Below are positions 1-6,221 of a stretch of DNA of 7,910 nt, piece by piece (the stretch's first letter is position 1; the number at the start of each line of letters is the position of its first letter). The stretch is from Betaproteobacteria bacterium (GTDB lineage: Bacteria; Pseudomonadota; Gammaproteobacteria; Burkholderiales; Burkholderiaceae): contig JAGWXN010000153.1 in assembly GCA_018969885.1 (NCBI GenBank), positions 1-7,910 of the forward strand, written 5' to 3'. The notes beneath the pieces were generated by a model. The model was not told the DNA's origin, searched no databases, and was given only the letters and a program-made list of their open reading frames with translations. The position numbers were made by a program, and so were the translations under genes.

Positions 1-1
1 C

Positions 2-742
2 ATCGTTACCGGCGGCGCATCGGGCCTGGGCGGCGCTACGGCAAAAATGATCGCGGCGGCCGGCGGCAAGGTGCTGATCGCCGACGTCAATGCCGACCTC
101 GGAACACAGTTCGCAGCGGAAATCGGCGCGGGTTCACGCTTCGTCCGCTGTGACGTCACCTCGGATGCCGATGCCAAGGCCACGGTTAGCGCCGCCTGCG
201 AAATGGGCACGCTCGTTGGCCTGGTGAACTGCGCCGGCGTGGGCTCGCCCGGCAAAACCGTGGGTAAGGACGGACCACTGCCGCTTGAGGCCTTCAGCCG
301 GGTCATCAACATCAACCTGATCGGTACCTTCAACATGATCCGGATCGCGGGAGCCGCGATGGTGGGTAATGCGCCGAGCGACGAGGGCGAGCGGGGTGTC
401 ATCGTCAATACCGCGTCGGTGGCGGCCTTTGACGGCCAGATTGGTCAGTCGGCCTACGCGGCCTCCAAGGGCGGCGTAGTCGGGATGACGCTACCCATCG
501 CGCGCGAGTTCGCCCGCGACGGCATCCGGGTGGTCACCATTGCGCCGGGGCTTTTTCTCACCCCGTTGCTTCAGTCGCTACCGCCCGCTGCGCAGGAGTC
601 GCTTGGCAAACAGGTGCCGTTTCCTGCGCGTCTGGGCCGACCCGAGGAGTTCGCGCAGATGGTCGGCCATGTGTTTGCCAACCTGATGCTGAACGGCGAG
701 ACCATCCGGCTCGACGGCGCGATCCGGATGGCGCCGAAGTAA
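2..742 (+). CDS. 3-hydroxyacyl-CoA dehydrogenase, type II (SDR family), 5'-truncated
   Basis: This is a classical short-chain dehydrogenase/reductase, closest in pattern to the type II (HSD17B10-like) 3-hydroxyacyl-CoA dehydrogenases. Those oxidise 3-hydroxyacyl-CoA to 3-ketoacyl-CoA with NAD+ in beta-oxidation or branched-chain degradation. The reading frame is already open at base 2 and encodes the TGGASGLG dinucleotide-binding motif before the first in-frame ATG at 47, so the true start lies upstream, probably by only a few codons. The Asp in VLIADVN after the second strand fits NAD rather than NADP preference. The catalytic triad is visible: Ser at 416-418 (NTASVAAF), Tyr at 455-457 and Lys at 467-469 (YAASK). 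The C-terminal [15 protein letters not shown] is typical of the HSD10 subgroup. The 246 codons present are close to full length (about 250-255). The subgroup call is firm, the substrate is inferred. It is convergent with the amidase gene, 16 bp away. Confidence 0.92.
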   Translation: MVTGGASGLGGATAKMIAAAGGKVLIADVNADLGTQFAAEIGAGSRFVRCDVTSDADAKATVSAACEMGTLVGLVNCAGVGSPGKTVGKDGPLPLEAFSRVININLIGTFNMIRIAGAAMVGNAPSDEGERGVIVNTASVAAFDGQIGQSAYAASKGGVVGMTLPIAREFARDGIRVVTIAPGLFLTPLLQSLPPAAQESLGKQVPFPARLGRPEEFAQMVGHVFANLMLNGETIRLDGAIRMAPK

Positions 743-758
743 GCCTCCCGCGGCGCGA

Positions 759-2084
759 TCAGGCGCCCGCCATGAGGCGGGCCTCGAACCACCGGCCCAG
801 GGCGAGCAGGCTCGCATCGGCATCGCGCCGCGCCACCAGTTGCAGGCTGGTGGGTAATCCATCGACCGGTGCGGTGGGCAGCACGAGCGCTGGTACGCCG
901 GCAAACGAAAACGACGCGGTCTGTCCCAGAACAGCGTCACGAACACTCATCATGCCGCCTTCGGTTTCGATATCGGTCTGACCGCGCTTCGGGGGCAACA
1001 CCGCATTACCGGGCATGATCAGCGCATCGTAATCGGAAAGCATCGCCTCCAGCTGGGCTGCGAGCGCGTCCCGCATCTTGAGGCTGGCAATGTAATCGGC
1101 CGCCGGCACGGTGAGGCCTGCACGGAGCGGCGGCGCCACCAGCTCCGAAAACCCCTCGCCGCCATCGGCCAGCGCGCGCCTGTGCACCCAGGCTGCTTCA
1201 GCCCGCACCAACGGCGTGTAAGCCTCCCAGCCACGCGCAATGAGCGGCGCATCGACCGCATCCACGGTGATGCCGTCGGCGCGAAGCGAGGCCACCAGGC
1301 GCTCGAACACCTCGCGCACCGCCGGTTGCAGACGACCGCGCAGCCAGGTCTCGGGCACAGCCAGACGCGGCTTTCGGGCGACCGCCCCATGCCGCGTGGA
1401 CCGCCCCGACATCACTTCAAAGAGCAACGCGCAATCTGCCACGCTCCGCGCGAGGGGCCCCGCGTGATCGCAGGTCCATGACAGGTGAAGGCCGCCGTCG
1501 AGGGGAACCGCACCGTAGGTCGCCTTGAATCCGACCACACCGCAGAAGGCCGCCGGAATCCGGATCGAGCCGCCGGTGTCGCTGCCGACCGCGCCCAGGC
1601 CGATGCCACGAGCGACCGCCACCGCCGCGCCACTGGAGGATCCCCCCGCCTGACGCGAGGGATCAAACGGATTGCAGACATCACCCGTCCAGCGATTTTC
1701 GCCGGTCGCTCCGAGCGCGACCTCGTGCAGGTTGGTCTTGGCAAAGATCAGCGCACCCGCCTCGCGTAACCGCGTCACGAGACTCGCTTCGGCCTCGCCC
1801 AGTTCATGAAGCGGCGCACGAGTGCCCCCGCGGGTGGGCATGCCAGCCACGTTGAACAGGTCCTTGATCGAGATGGGGATCCCGTGGAGGGCCCCCAAGG
1901 GTGCACCGGTCCGAGCCTGGGCATCGAGCGCATCGGCGGCGCGGCCCGCCTGATCCCAGTCGACCCAGGCGAGGGCGTTAAGGCTCGCCGCGGATTCCGC
2001 GGCAACACGGCTGGCCTCGAGCAGGGCGCGCGCGCTTGAGCGCCCCTCGCGCAGGGCGCTGGCGGCTTCGCTGATGGTATTCAT
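759..2084 (-). CDS. Amidase signature family hydrolase
   Basis: This 441-residue protein belongs to the amidase signature family (GatA/FAAH-like serine amidohydrolases), which hydrolyse carboxamides to acid plus ammonia or amine. The Ser-cisSer-Lys triad is intact: Lys74 (ISIKDLF), Ser149 in the GGSSSG glycine/serine loop and nucleophile Ser173 in GSDTGGSIRIPAAFCG. The Lys-Ser-Ser spacing (75 and 24 residues) equals that of FAAH. It is shorter than typical GatA (about 485 residues) and no gatB or gatC is adjacent, so a tRNA amidotransferase role is unlikely. The substrate cannot be read from sequence. There is no signal peptide, so it is probably cytoplasmic. I chose the ATG at 2084 because a GGAG sits at a workable distance upstream and MNTISEAASAL matches the usual family N-terminus. 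A TTG seven codons further upstream (2105) would remove that site. It is divergent from the gamma-glutamyltransferase gene, and a shared role in nitrogen scavenging is only inferred. Confidence 0.9.
   Translation of the reverse strand: MNTISEAASALREGRSSARALLEASRVAAESAASLNALAWVDWDQAGRAADALDAQARTGAPLGALHGIPISIKDLFNVAGMPTRGGTRAPLHELGEAEASLVTRLREAGALIFAKTNLHEVALGATGENRWTGDVCNPFDPSRQAGGSSSGAAVAVARGIGLGAVGSDTGGSIRIPAAFCGVVGFKATYGAVPLDGGLHLSWTCDHAGPLARSVADCALLFEVMSGRSTRHGAVARKPRLAVPETWLRGRLQPAVREVFERLVASLRADGITVDAVDAPLIARGWEAYTPLVRAEAAWVHRRALADGGEGFSELVAPPLRAGLTVPAADYIASLKMRDALAAQLEAMLSDYDALIMPGNAVLPPKRGQTDIETEGGMMSVRDAVLGQTASFSFAGVPALVLPTAPVDGLPTSLQLVARRDADASLLALGRWFEARLMAGA
765..782. other. Perfect 7-bp hairpin with tetraloop between convergent genes
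   Basis: GCCCGCC, loop ATGA, GGCGGGC forms a perfect GC-rich stem. It lies just inside the 3' end of the amidase gene and 22 bases past the stop of the convergent SDR gene. It is placed where a shared bidirectional terminator would be useful, but neither strand has a T-run after it. It also encodes the last residues of the amidase, so it may be coincidental in GC-rich sequence. Confidence 0.3.
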
Positions 2085-2096
2085 TGGGGCGGTGAC

Positions 2097-2100
2097 TCCG
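2097..2100 (-). promoter_or_regulatory. Ribosome binding site for the amidase gene
   Basis: Read on the minus strand, GGAG lies 12 bases before the ATG at 2084. The spacing is slightly long but it is the only good Shine-Dalgarno match here. It supports the ATG at 2084 over the in-frame TTG at 2105, which lies upstream of it. Confidence 0.45.
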
Positions 2101-2124
2101 AACAATGATGGGCGGTGCGCACGC

Positions 2125-2130
2125 TATCAT
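2125..2130 (+). promoter_or_regulatory. Possible -10 element ahead of the gamma-glutamyltransferase gene
   Basis: TATCAT matches the TATAAT consensus at 5 of 6 positions and lies in the 52-bp gap between divergent genes. Transcription would begin about seven bases downstream, at or next to the ATG at 2137, implying a leaderless or nearly leaderless mRNA. No good -35 box is visible at 16-18 bp upstream, so this is weakly supported. Confidence 0.25.
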
Positions 2131-2136
2131 GGACTG

Positions 2137-4086
2137 ATGGCCGCGTCCTCGAATCCGCTGGGCATTCGACTGCCGATCGCGCTGTGTCTGTCCCTCGCCG
2201 CCCTGGCCGGACAGGCGCAGCCGGTCGTGCCGCCCGCCGCTTCGGTACCCCCTGTACCGGCGCTCGCCGAGCCGCTCAGCAGTGATCAGCCCGAGGCCTC
2301 GAGCGGGCGCGAGCGTAAGCCGGTGGTCCGGGCCCGTGAGTTTCTGGCGGTCACTGCGCATCCGCTCGCGAGCGAGGCCGCATTTGCAATGCTCGCAGAA
2401 GGCGCAAGCGCGGTCGACGCCGCGATTGCCGCACAGGCAGTGCTGGCGCTGGTCGAACCCCAGTCTTCGGGTGTGGGCGGAGGAGGCTTTCTGCTCCATC
2501 ATGACCCGCGCACCGGGACCGTCCAGGCCTACGACGGCCGGGAGACGGCCCCCGCGGCGGCGCGCGCGGATCGATTCATCGATACCGCGGGTCGGCCCCT
2601 CGGATTCGCCGCGGCCGTGATCGGCGGTCGATCGGTGGGCGTGCCCGGTCTGTTCCGAATGTTGGAACTCGCCCATCGCGACCATGGGGTGTTGCCCTGG
2701 GCCAAGCTGTTCGAGCCCGCCATCCGGCACGCACGCGAGGGATTTGACCTGAGTCCGCGACTGCACGCGCTTCTCACGCGCGACCGCTGGCTGCGTGACG
2801 ATACCGACGCCCGCTCACTGTTCTACGACACCGGGGGGCAGGCACTGCCGGTTGGCACACGGCTGCGTCATCCCGCGCTCGCTGACACGCTGGCCACCAT
2901 CGCGGCGCACGGCGCCGAGGCACTGCATCAGGGTCCGATTGCCCGCGACCTGGTGGCCCGCGTACGGGGGCACGCCACGAACCCGGGCGATTTAACCGAA
3001 GACGATCTGAGTCGCTACCGGGCACTTCGTCGCACGCCGCTTTGTACGCCGCATCGCGACTGGCTGGTGTGCGGCATGCCGCCGCCCTCGGCTGGCGCGA
3101 TTTCGGTCGCACAAATCCTCGCAATTGGCGAGCATGCAGCGCGACGCGGCGCGATCGCCGAATTGGCACCAGCTACCAACACGATCGCAGCCCACCTCTT
3201 CACCGAAGCCGGCCGACTCGCCTTCGCCGATCGTGACCGCTGGATCGCCGACCCGGCGTTCGCCCGCGTACCGGTCCGCGCGCTCCTCGACTCACGTTAC
3301 CTGAGCGCCCGCGCTGCGCTCATCGGTCAGACCTCCATGGATACCGCGCGCCCCGGCGACCCCGAGCGCTTTCTCGCGGAGAGCCGGGCACGTCATGCGC
3401 TCGAAGGCGAGGTCGAATCGACCACCCATCTGTCGATCATCGATCGCGCGGGCCGCACGGTCGCGCTCACCTCATCGATCGAACAAGCCTTCGGGTCGCG
3501 CCTGATGGTGCGGGGTTTCCTGCTCAACAATCAGCTGACTGACTTCTCCTTTATGGCGCAGACCTCGGACGGCCCGCATCCCAATCGGGTGGAAGGTGGA
3601 AAGCGTCCACGAAGCTCCATGGCGCCCACGCTGGTGTTTGGGCCGAACACCCTTGTCACAGCACAGCCGGGCGCCGCTCGCCAGGCAACGGATATCGAAC
3701 CAGCTCCGCCGCTCGATCCCGAGAACGCGCCTCCGATAACGGTCGGCAACCGCCCGATGGTGCTTGCCGTCGGCTCGCCAGGCGGCCCCTCGATCATCAA
3801 CTATGTCGCGCGCACGCTGATGGGCGTGCTCAACGACGGACTGCCGCTGCAGCAGGTGATTGATGCCCCCAACCTGGGGAGCCGCAACGGCCCGACCGAG
3901 CTGGAGGCGGGCAGCGCATCCCGAGCACTCGCCGACGCCCTGGTGGCCCGCGCGCACCGCATCAGCCTCACGCCGATGACCAGTGGCTTGCACGGCATCG
4001 CACGGCGCTGCGCGCAGTCCGGCGAAGATTGCGTCCTCGAGAGCGGGACCGACCCCCGGCGCGAGGGTCTCGCGCGCGGACGATGA
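2137..4086 (+). CDS. ggt: Gamma-glutamyltransferase (glutathione hydrolase) precursor, secreted
   Basis: This N-terminal nucleophile hydrolase cleaves or transfers the gamma-glutamyl group of glutathione and related compounds. The 649-residue precursor starts with a Sec-type signal peptide (hydrophobic core around residues 14-25, likely cut near AGQA at 24-27) and a Pro-rich linker, so the enzyme should be periplasmic. The large subunit carries SGVGGGGF and the substrate-carboxylate Arg135 (YDGRETAP). Autocleavage is expected before Thr429 (STTHLS), giving a small subunit of 221 residues. By alignment to E. coli Ggt, Gln466 and Asp469 (NNQLTDF) match Gln430 and Asp433, Ser493-Ser494 match Ser462-Ser463, and Gly549-Gly550 (SPGG) match the oxyanion-hole glycines. 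Glu449 replaces Asn411, and about 35 extra Pro-rich residues precede SPGG. The ATG at 2137 is chosen because it begins directly at the signal peptide. An in-frame ATG at 2074 would overlap the amidase gene and spoil the leader. No clear Shine-Dalgarno precedes 2137. It could equally process other gamma-glutamyl substrates. Confidence 0.92.
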   Translation: MAASSNPLGIRLPIALCLSLAALAGQAQPVVPPAASVPPVPALAEPLSSDQPEASSGRERKPVVRAREFLAVTAHPLASEAAFAMLAEGASAVDAAIAAQAVLALVEPQSSGVGGGGFLLHHDPRTGTVQAYDGRETAPAAARADRFIDTAGRPLGFAAAVIGGRSVGVPGLFRMLELAHRDHGVLPWAKLFEPAIRHAREGFDLSPRLHALLTRDRWLRDDTDARSLFYDTGGQALPVGTRLRHPALADTLATIAAHGAEALHQGPIARDLVARVRGHATNPGDLTEDDLSRYRALRRTPLCTPHRDWLVCGMPPPSAGAISVAQILAIGEHAARRGAIAELAPATNTIAAHLFTEAGRLAFADRDRWIADPAFARVPVRALLDSRYLSARAALIGQTSMDTARPGDPERFLAESRARHALEGEVESTTHLSIIDRAGRTVALTSSIEQAFGSRLMVRGFLLNNQLTDFSFMAQTSDGPHPNRVEGGKRPRSSMAPTLVFGPNTLVTAQPGAARQATDIEPAPPLDPENAPPITVGNRPMVLAVGSPGGPSIINYVARTLMGVLNDGLPLQQVIDAPNLGSRNGPTELEAGSASRALADALVARAHRISLTPMTSGLHGIARRCAQSGEDCVLESGTDPRREGLARGR

Positions 4087-4092
4087 ACTGAC

Positions 4093-4096
4093 GGAG
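4093..4096 (+). promoter_or_regulatory. Ribosome binding site for the KTSC-domain gene
   Basis: GGAG lies six bases before the ATG at 4103, an ideal spacing. It fixes that start although the same frame stays open further upstream inside the preceding gene. Confidence 0.7.
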
Positions 4097-4102
4097 AAAA
4101 CA

Positions 4103-4381
4103 ATGGAACGACGCAAGCTAAGCGGCGGCCGCCTGGTGGGCGCAGCCTACGATGGGATGGAGCGCCGACTCGAGATCGAGTTCGCAGGCGGCGAGGTCAA
4201 AGCCTACAAGGACGTGCCCGCAGAGGTCTGGCGCCGGCTGGTGGCTGCGCCCAATCCGGCCGTGTTCTACGCTGACCGCATCGAGGAGGAATATGTGACC
4301 GAACGCGGCCGCGTGGTGCGTGCAGCCGACGCCCGTGCGCGACTCGATTCGCTTTTCGGAAACCCCGACCGGAAAAGCTGA
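4103..4381 (+). CDS. KTSC-domain protein of unknown function
   Basis: This is a 92-residue soluble protein without signal peptide or membrane segment. Residues 1-64 fit the short KTSC domain: an N-terminal MERRKLSGG strand, VGAAYD (Tyr16, Asp17), a strand LEIEFAGG (23-30), then AYKDVP (34-39, with Tyr35 and Pro39), a helix of the form VWRRLVAA (42-49) and a closing FYADRIEEEY (55-64). From memory, the domain is named after the C-terminal region of some lysyl-tRNA synthetases and also occurs as stand-alone bacterial proteins; its function is unknown. A charged tail (65-92) ends in LDSLFGNP. The gene starts 16 bp after the gamma-glutamyltransferase stop and ends 9 bp before earP, so it is probably co-transcribed with earP. 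A link to EF-P modification or translation is inferred from position only. Confidence 0.8.
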   Translation: MERRKLSGGRLVGAAYDGMERRLEIEFAGGEVKAYKDVPAEVWRRLVAAPNPAVFYADRIEEEYVTERGRVVRAADARARLDSLFGNPDRKS

Positions 4382-4390
4382 GCCGGGGGC

Positions 4391-5575
4391 ATGCTGATCC
4401 GAATCTGGATTCTGTGCCAGGTGGTCGACAATTTCGGCGACGCCGGCGTTACCTGGCGCCTCGCGCGCGCGCTCGCCGCCACCGGAAACTTCGAGCCCAC
4501 GCTGGTGATCGATCAGCCCGCCACGCTTTCGGCAATCGAGCCGCGCCTCACCGCACCGGCCATCGCGGTTGGGCCGGGCACACCGCCCATTGCGTCGATC
4601 GACGGCGTGCACATCTTTGCCCGTGCACAGATCGAATACACGCCGTCCGACAGGCTGCCCGATGTCATTGTGAGCGCATTCGGCTGTGAACCGCCCACGT
4701 GGCTGCGCACCCGATTGGCGGGCGGCCCGCGCCGGCCGCTATGGCTGCAACTCGAATACCTGAGCGCCGAGGACTGGATCGAAAACTGTCATGGTCTGGT
4801 GTCGATCAAACCCGCCGATGCTGCACGCGAATACTTCCTCTATCCCGGCTTTACCGAACGAAGTGCGGGATTGCTCCGCGAGCCCGGCCTCTTTAAGCGT
4901 CGCGACGCATTCCGGGCCACCGGCGGCCCGGCCGCCCTCCTCGCTCGTCTGCATGCGAGCCCCGCCCCCGGGCAGCGGGTCATGAGCCTCTTTTGCTATG
5001 AATCGGCGCCACTCGCGGCTTGGTTCAGCGAACTGGCGGCCGGCGCCGCGCCGACGCTGGTCTGCGTGGCGGGCGGCTCCGCGCAAGGGGCGCTGCAAAC
5101 CGTACTCGGCCGGCCGTTACCGATTGGCGAGCGCGCGCGGGTCGGCCAGGTTGAATGGGTGCGCCTGCCCATGCTGGACCAGGATGACTATGACCGGCTC
5201 CTCTGGAGTTGCACGTTCAATGCGGTTCGGGGCGAAGATTCCTGGCTGCGTGCGCACTGGGCGGGCGTGCCGTTTGTCTGGCAGGCCTACCCCCAGGCCC
5301 ACGACGCGCATCTCATCAAACTCGATGCTTTCCTCGAGAAAATGCGCCAGGGCTCACCGGAGTCGGACCCCGACCTGCAGGCCATTCGCGCACTGATGTA
5401 CGCCTGGAATGGCGACCCAACACACGACACCGCCTCGGCATGGCGGGCATTTGACGCCCGGCAGACCGCCTCGGACAGGCTCGCGGCACGCTATCGATCA
5501 TGGGTCGCGTCGCTCGCCGGGCAAACCTCGCTCACCGAGCGGCTGACTCAATATTGTCTTGATCGGCTAGAATAA
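4391..5575 (+). CDS. earP: EF-P arginine rhamnosyltransferase EarP
   Basis: EarP (GT104 family, formerly DUF2331) transfers rhamnose from dTDP-rhamnose to Arg32 of elongation factor P in the cytoplasm, with inversion. The protein is 394 residues, near the usual 375-395, with a two-domain GT-B layout. Asp13 and Asp17 in [14 protein letters not shown] occupy the same positions as the functionally important aspartates reported for Pseudomonas EarP. Glu282 ([18 protein letters not shown]) corresponds to the conserved C-terminal-domain glutamate that contacts the nucleotide sugar. Other family blocks are [19 protein letters not shown] (119-129), [12 protein letters not shown] and SLFCYE (199-204). 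The ATG at 4391 puts DNFGD at the normal distance from the N-terminus. The preceding GGGGG is very close to it, so the ribosome site is not ideal. efp, its substrate gene, begins 37 bp downstream. The dTDP-rhamnose genes are not in this window. Confidence 0.97.
   Translation: MLIRIWILCQVVDNFGDAGVTWRLARALAATGNFEPTLVIDQPATLSAIEPRLTAPAIAVGPGTPPIASIDGVHIFARAQIEYTPSDRLPDVIVSAFGCEPPTWLRTRLAGGPRRPLWLQLEYLSAEDWIENCHGLVSIKPADAAREYFLYPGFTERSAGLLREPGLFKRRDAFRATGGPAALLARLHASPAPGQRVMSLFCYESAPLAAWFSELAAGAAPTLVCVAGGSAQGALQTVLGRPLPIGERARVGQVEWVRLPMLDQDDYDRLLWSCTFNAVRGEDSWLRAHWAGVPFVWQAYPQAHDAHLIKLDAFLEKMRQGSPESDPDLQAIRALMYAWNGDPTHDTASAWRAFDARQTASDRLAARYRSWVASLAGQTSLTERLTQYCLDRLE
5568..5573 (+). promoter_or_regulatory. 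Possible -10 element of an efp promoter inside the end of earP
   Basis: TAGAAT matches TATAAT at 5 of 6 positions and lies in a locally AT-rich patch overlapping the earP stop codon. A CTGACT at 5543-5548 could serve as a -35 (4 of 6 matches), but the 19-base spacer is long. Such a promoter would let efp, a highly expressed gene, be made in excess of its modifying enzyme. It is a weak prediction by eye. Confidence 0.3.
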
Positions 5576-5602
5576 TGGGTTTTGTTTAGCGGGCATTCGA
5601 TC

Positions 5603-5606
5603 AGGA
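5603..5606 (+). promoter_or_regulatory. Ribosome binding site for efp
   Basis: AGGA lies six bases before the ATG at 5613, a good match and spacing that confirms the start and suits a strongly translated gene. Confidence 0.7.
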
Positions 5607-5612
5607 ATATTT

Positions 5613-6176
5613 ATGAAAATCGCTCAGGAACTCCGTACCGGCAACGTGATCATGATCGGCAAGGAGCCCATGGTTGTGCAGAAAGCCGAGTACAACAAGT
5701 CGGGCCGCAACTCGGCAGTCGTGAAAATGAAGATGAAAAATCTTCTCAACGGCTCCGCGATGGAAACCGTCTTCAAGGCCGATGAAAAGTTTGACGTGCT
5801 GGTGCTCGACCGCAAGGAAGTCACCTACTCCTATTTCGCCGACCCCATGTATGTGTTCATGGATGGTGAGTTCAATCAATTCGAGGTCGAGGCCGAGTCC
5901 ATGGGCGACGCCGTGCAATACCTCGACGATGGTCTCGCCTGCGAAGTGGTGTTCTACGACGGCCGCGCCATTTCGGTGGAAATGCCCAACTCGGTGGTTC
6001 GCGAGGTGGAATACACCGAGCCCGCAGTCAAGGGGGACACCTCGGGCAAGGTCATGAAGCCGGCCCGCATCAAGCCCACCGGCCTCGAGGTATCGGTACC
6101 TGCGTTCGTTGAAATCGGCGACCGCATCGAAATCGACACCCGCACCGGCGAGTACAAGAGCCGCGTGAAGGGCTGA
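5613..6176 (+). CDS. efp: Translation elongation factor P (Arg32 type)
   Basis: EF-P binds between the P and E sites of the ribosome and speeds peptide bond formation at consecutive prolines. The protein has 187 residues, the normal length, with the usual three domains: an N-terminal KOW-like barrel (about 1-64), a central OB domain (about 65-127) and a C-terminal OB domain (about 128-187) with the conserved [16 protein letters not shown] segment. The modified loop reads YNKSGRNSA, placing Arg32 at its tip. This is the form modified by EarP with rhamnose, not the Lys34 form handled by EpmA/EpmB or the Lys32 form handled by YmfI in Bacillus. The earP gene just upstream agrees. The downstream argD start is 45 bp away without an obvious terminator. 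Confidence 0.99.
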   Translation: MKIAQELRTGNVIMIGKEPMVVQKAEYNKSGRNSAVVKMKMKNLLNGSAMETVFKADEKFDVLVLDRKEVTYSYFADPMYVFMDGEFNQFEVEAESMGDAVQYLDDGLACEVVFYDGRAISVEMPNSVVREVEYTEPAVKGDTSGKVMKPARIKPTGLEVSVPAFVEIGDRIEIDTRTGEYKSRVKG

Positions 6177-6207
6177 GCGAACACGCCCGCTTTCCCCACC
6201 CACTGCC

Positions 6208-6213
6208 GAGGAG
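6208..6213 (+). promoter_or_regulatory. Ribosome binding site for argD
   Basis: GAGGAG lies eight bases before the ATG at 6222 and is the strongest Shine-Dalgarno match in the window. It supports this start. Confidence 0.7.
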
Positions 6214-6221
6214 CCCACGCG

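Noticed and set aside
2085..2105. Extended amidase start at the TTG at 2105
   Set aside because: It adds seven residues with no family similarity and would place the only good ribosome site inside the coding region.
2074..2136. Extended gamma-glutamyltransferase start at the ATG at 2074
   Set aside because: It would overlap the amidase start and put 21 non-hydrophobic residues before an otherwise normal signal peptide.
1978..2766. Minus-strand open frame of 262 codons across the amidase/gamma-glutamyltransferase junction
   Set aside because: It crosses both real genes and their intergenic gap, lacks recognisable motifs and is low in complexity.
3983..4102. Longer version of the KTSC protein starting at 3983 within the gamma-glutamyltransferase gene
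   Set aside because: The extra residues are an out-of-frame reading of the preceding gene, and the GGAG at 4093 marks the ATG at 4103.
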